Source of the DNA: Alphaproteobacteria bacterium
GTDB lineage: Bacteria > Pseudomonadota > Alphaproteobacteria > Rs-D84
Length of the DNA: 63,854 nucleotides
Direction of reading: 5' to 3'
NCBI GenBank assembly: GCA_009784815.1
Contig: WQXN01000003.1
Location: 1 to 63,854 of the forward strand
A program made the translations under genes and the position numbers. This document shows, in pieces, positions 25,015 to 32,010 of the stretch. The number at the start of each line of letters is the position of its first letter. The stretch's first letter is position 1. The notes under the pieces are model-generated. The model did not search any database and was not told the origin of the DNA. It worked only from the letters and a program-made list of their open reading frames with translations.

Positions 25015-25444
25015 TGGCCTAACCCTCATAAAAAAACACGAAGGCCTCCGCCTGACCCGCTACAAATGCCCGGCTAACTTATGGACGATCGGCTACGGCC
25101 ACCTGATCCAGCCGGGCGAAATTTTCGACGAACCGTTGGCAAAGGCCGCGGCCTCGGCCCTCCTGAAAAAAGACGTACGCATAGCGGAAGACGCTATAAA
25201 ACGAAACGTCATTGTGCCGCTGAATCAAAATCAGTTCGACGCGCTTGTGTCGTTGATATTTAATATCGGCGCAACCGCATTCCGTAATTCTACAGCGCTA
25301 AGATACGTGAACAATCCCGACTTCAAAAGCGGAACTTACCCGACGATGGAACAAGCGTGGAAAGCCTGGAACCGCGGAGGCGGCAGAATCCTGCCGGGCC
25401 TGGTCGCCCGCCGCTCCGACGAATGGAATCTTTATAATTCCTAG
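24998..25444 (+). CDS. Phage GH24 lysozyme (endolysin)
   Basis: 148 residues from the ATG at 24998 behind GAAAGGGGG; an upstream TTG is less likely. The catalytic Glu lies in LIKKHEGLRLTRY and the second motif WTIGYGHLIQPGE contains the Thr of the T4-lysozyme triad. PLNQNQFDALVSLIFNIG and the final RILPGLVARRSDEWNLY are family hallmarks. It should cleave peptidoglycan during lysis. No signal-anchor is present, so release depends on a holin; the candidate holin is 18 kb away at 6868. It overlaps the end of the opposite-strand gene by four bases. Confidence 0.88.
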   Translation: MQTSPNGLTLIKKHEGLRLTRYKCPANLWTIGYGHLIQPGEIFDEPLAKAAASALLKKDVRIAEDAIKRNVIVPLNQNQFDALVSLIFNIGATAFRNSTALRYVNNPDFKSGTYPTMEQAWKAWNRGGGRILPGLVARRSDEWNLYNS

Positions 25445-27300
25445 AAATGCTGCGTGAACACGGCGCTCACTCCGGTCCCGAATCTATCCAACTGATAATA
25501 ATACCCGACATCGATCCGCGCATCTATCTGCTGATCGCGATTTAAAAACCAAGTGAACCTATCCATAACGCCAACTGAACCATAGCGTCTCGTCGCGACA
25601 TTCGCAAATATTTCTACATTGTTTTTCGCTCGCGGCATAAAAGCCTGCGCCAACCCGATCTTCGCTCCGACGGCCTGATACTTGGTGTTCAAATCCAAAG
25701 TGGAAAATACATACTTCAAATCGTTCCCGTTTCCAAAGGCATAGCTTTTACCGAATCCCCCGGACACACCGAAAGCATACCCGTCGCGCTCCCAAGTCTT
25801 GACGTTCTTGAAAGACCATACGCGCGCGTCTGCCTCCCACGACCATCCGTCGAATACGGCTACGACCGGGTTCATGGACACCAAACTGGCGGCGGTAAAG
25901 TTTTCTAAATTGATCCCGTCGGTGCCGAATGACAATTCCAAAACTCCGGCCCGTATCTCGGACCATTTGTTCATGCCGAAATCATCGTCCATGAATTTGT
26001 GATAAGCGGGGGCGAATCCGGCTACGGCGCGTCCGCCGAAGTTATCTGCGGAAATCCCGCCCCATGCGGACATGACCTTGTGCGTGTAAAAAGCGGCCTC
26101 AAGCTCGGCGTTATCGTCGAACAAATCGCGCGCGCGCATCTGGCGGCGAATATGCAGCAACTCGAAACTTTTTTCGCGCATCGCTTCTTCGGAAATCTTT
26201 CCATGCGCCAATTTATACTGGTTTACGTCGAACAATATCTCGACCACCCGCGCCTTGGACCTGTTGTCGGGTAATTTTTCCAAGTCGTCCGCGCCGGACC
26301 AGTTTTTAACGACCGCCTTTTCGTCATCACTTAACTGCCTCCACCTGTGAACGATTCTGCTCTGCATTGACAATCGCAAGTTTCCGCTTTCGACCAAAGG
26401 ATAAATCGCCCTCATCGCGTCGGTCGGAAACACTGCGAATTTATAATTTTCTTGAATTACCTCGGGCGCTGCTACCCGTATAAGATCGATCATTGCGCTG
26501 GAACAGTTCACGTTAAGGAAGTAATAGTCGGCGTACACATAAGCGATCTCCCACAAATGCTTCTTAAGGAATTCGACGCGGTCCGGCGTCAACCCAAGCC
26601 GGAATTCCTGCAGGTTTCGGTTGTCGATGACTCCGTATATTTTTATCTTTTCGAAATAAGGTTCGAAAGTCCACAATCCCGGATACCCTCCGGTGAACCC
26701 CTGAACCGCAAAAGCCAGTCCTGCGTCCTGCTCGGGAGATATGGCGGCAAAGTTAACGGTCTGCGATCCAAGAACATTATCCTCGTGATCTATGCGGATG
26801 AATGTATGACCGAACATACTGGACGGATTGTTTAGTGTGTTTGAAGCGAAGATTACGGAAATGGAATCTCCGATCATGCGTGATCTCCAGCGTTCGAAAT
26901 CATGGCAGTTCATGCGCGGAAATTCCACGCCAAGCTTGTCCTCTAAAAACTCGCGCCTGGCGGGGTAAGCGCAAACCGGATGCTGTTTAAGAAAGAAAGA
27001 CTTAAACCCGTTTTTGAATTCGCGCTCTATTCGCTGCGTTGCGGAATACGGCTTGAAAAATCCTCGGATCGTGGCTTCCATCTCGGCGCCCGGATCAAAT
27101 CGTCCGTTCTCGGACAGCCAGAACATACGATCTGTTATGACGGACTTATCTCCGTTGAAATGCAGCAAAGCGCGCCAAGCTGGGCTGCTTGCAATATCCA
27201 TTTCCTTTGCCTGCGCGACCAATCTGTCCGCCCGAACGTTTGCCTGCGCCGCCACCGGCAAAACAATCAACATAAAAATAGCTAAAATAATCTTTTTCAT
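25441..27300 (-). CDS. Periplasmic DUF4105 (Lnb-type) protein
   Basis: 619 residues with a signal peptide (MKKIILAIFMLIVLPVAAQA). The core motif SSMFGHTFIRIDHEDNVLG and VNCSSAMIDLIRVA, with the latter's Cys, are characteristic of DUF4105, a predicted thiol-type hydrolase or acyltransferase family. The C-terminal 200 residues form beta-strand-rich repeats ending in F, as in outer-membrane proteins, so the protein may be anchored in the outer membrane. Single gene with no operon partner. Confidence 0.8.
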   Translation of the reverse strand: MKKIILAIFMLIVLPVAAQANVRADRLVAQAKEMDIASSPAWRALLHFNGDKSVITDRMFWLSENGRFDPGAEMEATIRGFFKPYSATQRIEREFKNGFKSFFLKQHPVCAYPARREFLEDKLGVEFPRMNCHDFERWRSRMIGDSISVIFASNTLNNPSSMFGHTFIRIDHEDNVLGSQTVNFAAISPEQDAGLAFAVQGFTGGYPGLWTFEPYFEKIKIYGVIDNRNLQEFRLGLTPDRVEFLKKHLWEIAYVYADYYFLNVNCSSAMIDLIRVAAPEVIQENYKFAVFPTDAMRAIYPLVESGNLRLSMQSRIVHRWRQLSDDEKAVVKNWSGADDLEKLPDNRSKARVVEILFDVNQYKLAHGKISEEAMREKSFELLHIRRQMRARDLFDDNAELEAAFYTHKVMSAWGGISADNFGGRAVAGFAPAYHKFMDDDFGMNKWSEIRAGVLELSFGTDGINLENFTAASLVSMNPVVAVFDGWSWEADARVWSFKNVKTWERDGYAFGVSGGFGKSYAFGNGNDLKYVFSTLDLNTKYQAVGAKIGLAQAFMPRAKNNVEIFANVATRRYGSVGVMDRFTWFLNRDQQIDARIDVGYYYQLDRFGTGVSAVFTQHF

Positions 27301-27338
27301 TCTCCGATTATAAACCTGCCTTTCGATTTCGACAAGTA

Positions 27339-27368
27339 TAAAAAATGTCGCGCCTTTCGGCGCGACAC
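27339..27368 (-). terminator. Terminator of dapB
   Basis: GTCGCGCC-GAAA-GGCGCGAC is followed by ATTTTTTATAC on the - strand. Confidence 0.8.
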
Positions 27369-27404
27369 AACACTTTTTCCATTTACCTTTTTATTTATGC
27401 TCTC

Positions 27405-28259
27405 TTATCCTTTCACAATCCCGGCGAATTTTTCCTTAACCAAATCCTTCATAGTGAAAATCCCGCTTTTTCCCCGAATAAACTCCACTGCTTCTCCGGC
27501 TCCCGCTGCGAAATGCGTGCGTCCCAAGGACTCGTGTATGATTATTATGCGCTGCATACCGTCATCGAATGTTATTGTGTGCTTTCCAAAAACGCTTCCA
27601 AAGCGTCCCGATACTATCTGAATCTGACACGGCTTTATCTTGTCTTTTCCGTTGGTGTTTCCTTCCAACACTTCGGTCTTGCTCGTCATGCCCCCCATAA
27701 TTACATTGGCCATTTCATTGGCGGTACCGGAAGGGTTGTCCACTTTGTCTTTGTGATGTTCTTCTAAAATCTGCACATCGAAACCTCCGACTGCGTTCAC
27801 AAGCTTCGCGGCCACCTCAAGAATTGAATACGCAGCCTGCGTTCCTATGGAAAAGTTTCCTGCATATATAAGACCGACACCGGCGTCGTTTACGGTTTTG
27901 ACCACTTGCTCAAGCTTTTCTTTCTTCTTGAACCAACCGGTGGTACCGACTACTACCTGCTTTTTGAACTTTGCATAAAGATTTATATTTTCCATAAACG
28001 CATCCTCGGACGAGAAATCGACTATCGCCGCATAACGATTTTGGCACGCGGAATCATACGAATCTCTTTCGACATAAAGCGCGTTCTCAAGATATTTTAT
28101 AGACTGTTCCTGACCTGCGGACGCGGTATATTTTGGATCAAACCCATTTACATAGTACCCGTTTTTCTTGGCATATTCTGCAAACGCGCCGCCCATTCTT
28201 CCGGCAGCTCCAACCACTATAATTTCTTTATTAAGCTCTTGATTGTTAACATCCGTCAT
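27405..28259 (-). CDS. dapB: 4-hydroxy-tetrahydrodipicolinate reductase
   Basis: Reduces the dihydrodipicolinate precursor in lysine and diaminopimelate synthesis, so it feeds peptidoglycan. 284 residues: the dinucleotide-binding start (IIVVGAAGRMGGAFAEYAKK), VVGTTGWFKKKE, and the catalytic EEHHKDKVDNPSGTA are clear. Codon use is somewhat AT-richer than in adjacent genes. Its promoter contains a run of nine G between -35 and -10 (28296-28325). Confidence 0.93.
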   Translation of the reverse strand: MTDVNNQELNKEIIVVGAAGRMGGAFAEYAKKNGYYVNGFDPKYTASAGQEQSIKYLENALYVERDSYDSACQNRYAAIVDFSSEDAFMENINLYAKFKKQVVVGTTGWFKKKEKLEQVVKTVNDAGVGLIYAGNFSIGTQAAYSILEVAAKLVNAVGGFDVQILEEHHKDKVDNPSGTANEMANVIMGGMTSKTEVLEGNTNGKDKIKPCQIQIVSGRFGSVFGKHTITFDDGMQRIIIIHESLGRTHFAAGAGEAVEFIRGKSGIFTMKDLVKEKFAGIVKG

Positions 28260-28295
28260 GACCGATCCTTTTGATTTTTTGTTTTACACAAGGCC

Positions 28296-28325
28296 AGTCT
28301 ACCCCCCCCCGCAACGTTTTGTCAA
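28296..28325 (-). promoter_or_regulatory. dapB promoter with a G9 tract in the spacer
   Basis: On the - strand, TTGACA (28325-28320) and TAGACT (28301-28296) are separated by 18 bases, of which the last nine are G. A homopolymer in this position can change spacer length by slippage. The box is followed by GGCC. A second promoter of the same design is at 43522-43548. Confidence 0.7.
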
Positions 28326-28330
28326 TCAAT

Positions 28331-28681
28331 TTATAAATAATTCTTAAAATGCTTAACGCGCCATCCGCTAACTACGATCACATCAAACCTAGCATTAAAC
28401 CCGCGCCCATTCCTTGCCATCCAAACTTCCGCCGCCCGTCGCAATCTAGTCCTCCCGGTCGGCGTCACCGCAAACAATCCTTCATTGACCGAGCGTCGAC
28501 TCTTGACCTCGACAAAAACTATAACATCGCCGCGCCGTGCGATTATGTCGATTTCGCTACATCCCAAGCCTGCGCCAGTCTGAAACCTTCTTTCTAAAAT
28601 CGAATATCCCTTTAGCCGCAACAACCCTACGGCCACCCGCTCTGCCCACAAACCCTTTTTATATCTCTTCAACCTATCCAT
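28331..28681 (-). CDS. yraN: UPF0102 (YraN) nuclease-fold protein
   Basis: 116 residues from the ATG at 28681, with GGAG five bases upstream. The restriction-endonuclease-like core is visible: GLGCSEIDIIARRGDVIVFV followed by EVKSR (Asp and Glu-x-Lys). KGLWAERVAVGLLRLKGY is the standard N-terminal helix. The cellular role is not settled. It ends near the G-tract promoter of dapB, so read-through into dapB is possible. Confidence 0.88.
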   Translation of the reverse strand: MDRLKRYKKGLWAERVAVGLLRLKGYSILERRFQTGAGLGCSEIDIIARRGDVIVFVEVKSRRSVNEGLFAVTPTGRTRLRRAAEVWMARNGRGFNARFDVIVVSGWRVKHFKNYL

Positions 28682-28691
28682 ATATATCTCC

Positions 28692-28873
28692 AATAAATAA
28701 TCTCAAAACCCATTAGTCGCATCGCGTTTTCGATGAATAATCGTCCAATACCAAGGAAAACGAACCCGCGCCTGGACTGTAATGCCTCCGCAAGGGTTCG
28801 TTTTCCGAAGCGTAGTGGATGATTAGGCGCGAAAACGAAATATGCGACTTATGGGTTTTGACCTTCTTTATTT
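28692..28873. repeat. Complete nested palindrome
   Basis: Outer arms: CAAAACCCATTAGTCGCAT with ATGCGACTTATGGGTTTTG. Middle: CGCGTTTTCG with GCGAAAACG. Inner: AATAATCGTCCAATACCAAG with CGAAGCGTAGTGGATGATTA. The apical stem GAAAACGAACCC pairs with GGGTTCGTTTTC; the loop region GCGCCTGGACTGTAATGCC is shared with the 43648 copy. Confidence 0.88.
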
Positions 28874-29741
28874 AGAAAGAATAAGGTCTCGACCTGAACC
28901 TATCGCGCGAATCCTCCCAATTCCTGATTTCATCTTCGCTATTAGCCGCTGGGTCAACCAATATAAGTTCGCCATACAAAGCCGTCATAAAAGGATCCGA
29001 AGGGTTATCTGACGATACCCACCTGTTGTTTCCCGAATTCGGCGGGCCGTATTTTTCCAACACCATCTGCCAAAACGCAAGTATCTTTTTGTCTCGCTGA
29101 TTTGCGAATTTCGGATCGTCTCCCGGAATAAGATCGACATCGTTGGAATAGTGAATCTTCCACACGACGTTTCCTGTGGCGTTGGAAGTAAAATACACGT
29201 TTATCTTTTCGCCGGTCGAAGGCCTCTCAAGCCTCATTTCTGACGGATACAGAAATCCGCGTTTTCGTGCGGCGGTATTTATGCACATTTCCAATTCTGC
29301 GGGCGCAAAAACCCGTTGCAATCGGCATTCGTAATCCAAATTGAACCGCCATTCTTTCGGGATGGAATATATTATGGAACTGCGCCTCGCTGGGGAATAA
29401 ATTGCCGCCTCGCGGAAGAATAATATGCGAACGGACTCGAAAGTCATTCCGATCATTATGCCGGATATGTCGAAATCGTTTACGTTTATAAATGACGAGT
29501 TTGCATTAAGAGCAAACCTTGTGGGCAAAGCTTCGAAATCGAAGGCGCGGTCTTGCGTTGAAATATCTCCGGTCAATAAATCATCGGCGGGCGCGCCGAA
29601 AAAGGACGGGGCGGCAAACAGCCCGGCATCTCCAAGCCACGGGTCGCTTCCATCGTCCCAAAATTCTTCCGCGCGCGGCGCCGCGGCGATAAAAACCACC
29701 ATAACAAATATGCTAAAAAACTTCACCAATCCCTTACCCAT
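28872..29741 (-). CDS. Secreted protein of unknown function
   Basis: 289 residues. A signal peptide (MGKGLVKFFSIFVMVVFIAAAP) precedes a mature part without membrane segments. NVNDFDISGIMIGMTFESVR and a later FWQMVLEKYGPPN look like periplasmic 'PepSY/outer-membrane-assembly lipoprotein' type modules, but I cannot assign a family. Two cysteines (YECRLQ, LEMCINT) could pair. It lies between two nested palindromes, beside the VirB8-like genes, so a role in the same envelope machine is possible. Confidence 0.6.
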   Translation of the reverse strand: MGKGLVKFFSIFVMVVFIAAAPRAEEFWDDGSDPWLGDAGLFAAPSFFGAPADDLLTGDISTQDRAFDFEALPTRFALNANSSFINVNDFDISGIMIGMTFESVRILFFREAAIYSPARRSSIIYSIPKEWRFNLDYECRLQRVFAPAELEMCINTAARKRGFLYPSEMRLERPSTGEKINVYFTSNATGNVVWKIHYSNDVDLIPGDDPKFANQRDKKILAFWQMVLEKYGPPNSGNNRWVSSDNPSDPFMTALYGELILVDPAANSEDEIRNWEDSRDRFRSRPYSF

Positions 29742-29782
29742 AATCCTATACTATCTTTTTTACCTTTCCCTTTGCAACCCAT

Positions 29783-29865
29783 AATCATCTCAAAAAATCC
29801 CATCTCGGTCGCAACGCCAACTAATAATAAATCCCAAAAACCATTCGTCGCATCGCGTTTTCGAT
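29783..29865. repeat. Truncated left halves of nested palindromes
   Basis: AATCATCTCAAAAAATCCC then ATCTCGGTCGCAACGCCAA is cut at CCAA and followed by CTAATAATAAATCCC, the start of another left arm (CAAAAACCATTCGTCGCAT, CGCGTTTTCGATGAATAA). No right arms are present for either. Confidence 0.75.
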
Positions 29866-29867
29866 GA

Positions 29868-30034
29868 ATAATAATCTCAAAAAATCCCATCTCGGTCGCG
29901 TTTGCGAGGATAGATCGTCCAATACCAAGGAAAACGAACCCGCGCGTGTACGTCCAAGTACATAAGGGTTCGTTTTCCGAAGCGTAGTGGACGATCTAGA
30001 CCGCAAACGAAAAACCGAGATTGGATTTTTTGTC
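29868..30034. repeat. Complete nested palindrome
   Basis: Outer: CAAAAAATCCCATCTCGGT with ACCGAGATTGGATTTTTTG. Middle: CGCGTTTGCGA with CCGCAAACGA. Inner: TAGATCGTCCAATACCAAG with CGAAGCGTAGTGGACGATCTA. The apical stem is GAAAACGAACCC/GGGTTCGTTTTC with a GTACGTCCAAGTAC hairpin loop. This is the cleanest copy of the family. Confidence 0.9.
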
Positions 30035-30644
30035 ATCTCCTCACCCTAAAATCGCTGACCCTGAATTTGAATATGCGGGCGGCGTCACTACTTCTCCGCA
30101 ACTCTCTCTCCCAATTCTCGATCAACCCCGGCTCATACCTGACTTTTACATAAGCGACGCGAACTTCGGACCGCATACTATCGGGCCCGTCCCAAGTATC
30201 CAACCTGAATTCTACGCGGTAATATTCACCTTCCTGCGCAACGCTTATTACATGAACTGCGCGCATCCCCCGGCGGCTTGCTATGTCCTGAACCTCGGGC
30301 AATACTTCTTCGCGCCACACCCGTTCACCGCCCGAATCGGACATGAATCCTATGAACGAAGCCCGCCCTCCTGCCATACGCTCGGCGGCGTCCTGATTGT
30401 CTGGGATTACGCGATAAGCCTCAACGAACCAGCGCCGTATCAGCCAATCGATCATAGCATCATCGGAAATGTCGTCCAAAGGAACTATATCGGGCCGTCC
30501 CTCGGGATAGTTTGCGACCTGAAATACTACCGGCTCGACATCGGCCTTTGTTGAATAGGAATAAACAAAAGCAGCCAGCAGCATCGCGCCGATCGCCAAC
30601 GCGATTATGAATATATATATAAAAAACCTCACCAACCCGCTCAT
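30033..30644 (-). CDS. VirB8-like inner-membrane protein 1
   Basis: 203 residues from the ATG at 30644 behind TTTGGAG. A single N-terminal membrane helix (FFIYIFIIALAIGAMLLAAF) is followed by a periplasmic domain of about 150 residues with helix-then-strand layout (WLIRRWFVEAYRVIPD, YYRVEFRLDTWDG, VRVAYVKVRYEPG). That is the NTF2-like pattern of VirB8/TrbF, which bridges the inner-membrane complex of type IV secretion systems. The match is by architecture, not strong sequence identity. It is in line with a second such gene upstream at 30712. Confidence 0.55.
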   Translation of the reverse strand: MSGLVRFFIYIFIIALAIGAMLLAAFVYSYSTKADVEPVVFQVANYPEGRPDIVPLDDISDDAMIDWLIRRWFVEAYRVIPDNQDAAERMAGGRASFIGFMSDSGGERVWREEVLPEVQDIASRRGMRAVHVISVAQEGEYYRVEFRLDTWDGPDSMRSEVRVAYVKVRYEPGLIENWERELRRSSDAARIFKFRVSDFRVRR

Positions 30645-30669
30645 TCTCTTCAACTCCAAATTCTAATAG

Positions 30670-30713
30670 TCCCAAAAAATCCTAGAAATATCGCGTTTGC
30701 AGGATTTTTTGTC
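30670..30713. terminator. Terminator, nearly empty form
   Basis: CAAAAAATCCT pairs with AGGATTTTTTG. The loop still contains ATCGCGTTTGC, the middle segment of the nested element, so this may be a deletion product of a filled copy. Confidence 0.8.
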
Positions 30714-31458
30714 ATTCCGACTCCTTATAAAAGTATCTAAACTCACTAACGAACTGCCCCATGCTTCGGGGATATATATTATTGTTCGTGCTTACTCGAA
30801 CAAACGCAACTACCGGCCTTCGGCCTGCGGGAACCAACCGCGATCCTCCCTGGACGGAATATTCGGCGACTTCGAAATCAAGCCTCCACAAAGTCCCGCT
30901 TCCGGTAAATTCCGGGGCGGACAAAGGCGCGGCATATATTATTGCCTCTCCGGTCCTGCTGTCGACAGGAATGGACTGCGCCCTCCGTTCGTCGAACATC
31001 CGGCGCCAAGCGACAACTTCGCGGTTCATGAATCCGGCGAATATTTCGCTTGTGGTCATACAGCACAACTCGCCCTGAATATTTTCTTCAACCATCCCGC
31101 ATTTGTTAAGAACGCAAGTGCGCCAAAAAGCCTCGTTTGCGGCATGAAGATGAGATACGGAAAACCAGCGCCTAACAAATTCCCGCGCCACGAATTCCTG
31201 AGCGACATACTGCATCATGTTTCCGCTTTTTTGATCGTCCATTACGCGCCATACGCCGTCGTCCTTTGGCAGAATTACAACCATTGGATAAGACGATTTG
31301 TAAGACTTCGCAAAATATACGGCACCGGCCAGCGCGGCGGCCAGCGCGGCCAATCCAAGCAGCGCGATCGCGAACACGCGCGACAATTCTATATATTTAT
31401 TTTCCGGAGCGGTGGCAATATCATACCTCTGCGGATACTCCGGGCTTTCCCAAGCCAT
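30712..31458 (-). CDS. VirB8-like inner-membrane protein 2
   Basis: 248 residues from the ATG at 31458 behind GGGAG. A cytoplasmic N-terminus is followed by one membrane helix (FAIALLGLAALAAALAGAVY) and a periplasmic domain. VAREFVRRWFSVSHLHAANE, LWRLDFEVAEYSVQG and PVVAFVRVSTNNNIYP fit a VirB8/TrbF-like domain. Three to four cysteines in the middle (RTCVLNKCGM, LCCMTT) are unusual for VirB8. Two adjacent VirB8-like genes may form a heteromeric periplasmic platform. A terminator lies between them. Confidence 0.55.
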   Translation of the reverse strand: MAWESPEYPQRYDIATAPENKYIELSRVFAIALLGLAALAAALAGAVYFAKSYKSSYPMVVILPKDDGVWRVMDDQKSGNMMQYVAQEFVAREFVRRWFSVSHLHAANEAFWRTCVLNKCGMVEENIQGELCCMTTSEIFAGFMNREVVAWRRMFDERRAQSIPVDSRTGEAIIYAAPLSAPEFTGSGTLWRLDFEVAEYSVQGGSRLVPAGRRPVVAFVRVSTNNNIYPRSMGQFVSEFRYFYKESE

Positions 31459-31473
31459 TTTTTCTCCCTCCAA

Positions 31474-31636
31474 AATAACTCAAAAAATGCTAGGAAATCA
31501 GAGCCTATGAAAAATCATTCAGAACCAAGAAAACCCGACCGGAACGTGGACGCCTAAGTCCCTGTAGGGAGGGCTTTCGAAGGTAATCAATGATTTTTCA
31601 TGGCGATTGAAATTTCCAGCATTTTTTGTCCTTTAT
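31474..31636. repeat. Complete nested palindrome, second sequence type
   Basis: Outer CAAAAAATGCTAGGAAAT with ATTTCCAGCATTTTTTG. Next level CCTATGAAAAATCATT with AATGATTTTTCATGG. The internal loop has CAGAACCAAG on the left and CGAAGGTAATC on the right, so CCAAG and CGAAG are kept while the rest varies. The apical TGGACGCCTAAGTCC hairpin matches the copy at the window start. Confidence 0.85.
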
Positions 31637-31779
31637 CCTTGGAACACTCTCAAGCACGCGCACGGGGATATTTTCATCTCGTCCCGTCCTGGCCCTATTC
31701 CGACCGGATCTTTTTCATAAATCGTTCCGCATCCTGCAACCAAAGCACCCAACAAAAGCACTAATAGAAATCTTTTCAT
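31633..31779 (-). CDS. Small lipoprotein, VirB7-like by context
   Basis: 48 residues from the ATG at 31779. MKRFLLVLLLGALVAGC is a lipoprotein signal with lipobox LVAGC; the mature part is 32 residues with two further cysteines (PCACLRVF). Small lipoproteins of this size act as VirB7 in type IV secretion systems, and this one lies between VirB8-like and VirD4-like genes. Sequence alone does not prove the assignment. Its stop codon lies inside the end of a nested palindrome. Confidence 0.55.
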   Translation of the reverse strand: MKRFLLVLLLGALVAGCGTIYEKDPVGIGPGRDEMKISPCACLRVFQG

Positions 31780-31839
31780 TTTGATTACTCCTTGACCCTT
31801 TCGTCCATTATAGAAATTCCACACAACCCGGTCAATTTA

Positions 31840-32000
31840 AAAAACTCAAAAAATGCTAGGAAATCCATAGCCTATGAAAAATCGTTCAGCGCCAAGAAAA
31901 AACCGACCCGAGTAGGCCTTATAGGTCGCCGCGACGGTCGGTTTCTTGCCGGCGATCAATGATTTTTCATGGCGATTGAAATTTCCAGCATTTTTTGTCA
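31840..32000. repeat. Complete nested palindrome, second sequence type
   Basis: Outer arms CAAAAAATGCTAGGAAAT and ATTTCCAGCATTTTTTG are identical to the copy 370 bases away. The inner left arm ends TTCAGCGCCAAG and the apical stem is AAACCGACC/GGTCGGTTT with GGCCTTATAGGTCGCC. The right end TTTTTTGTCATAAT runs into a CATAAT -10-like box in front of the VirD4-like gene. Confidence 0.85.
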
Positions 32001-32010
32001 TAATAGCACC

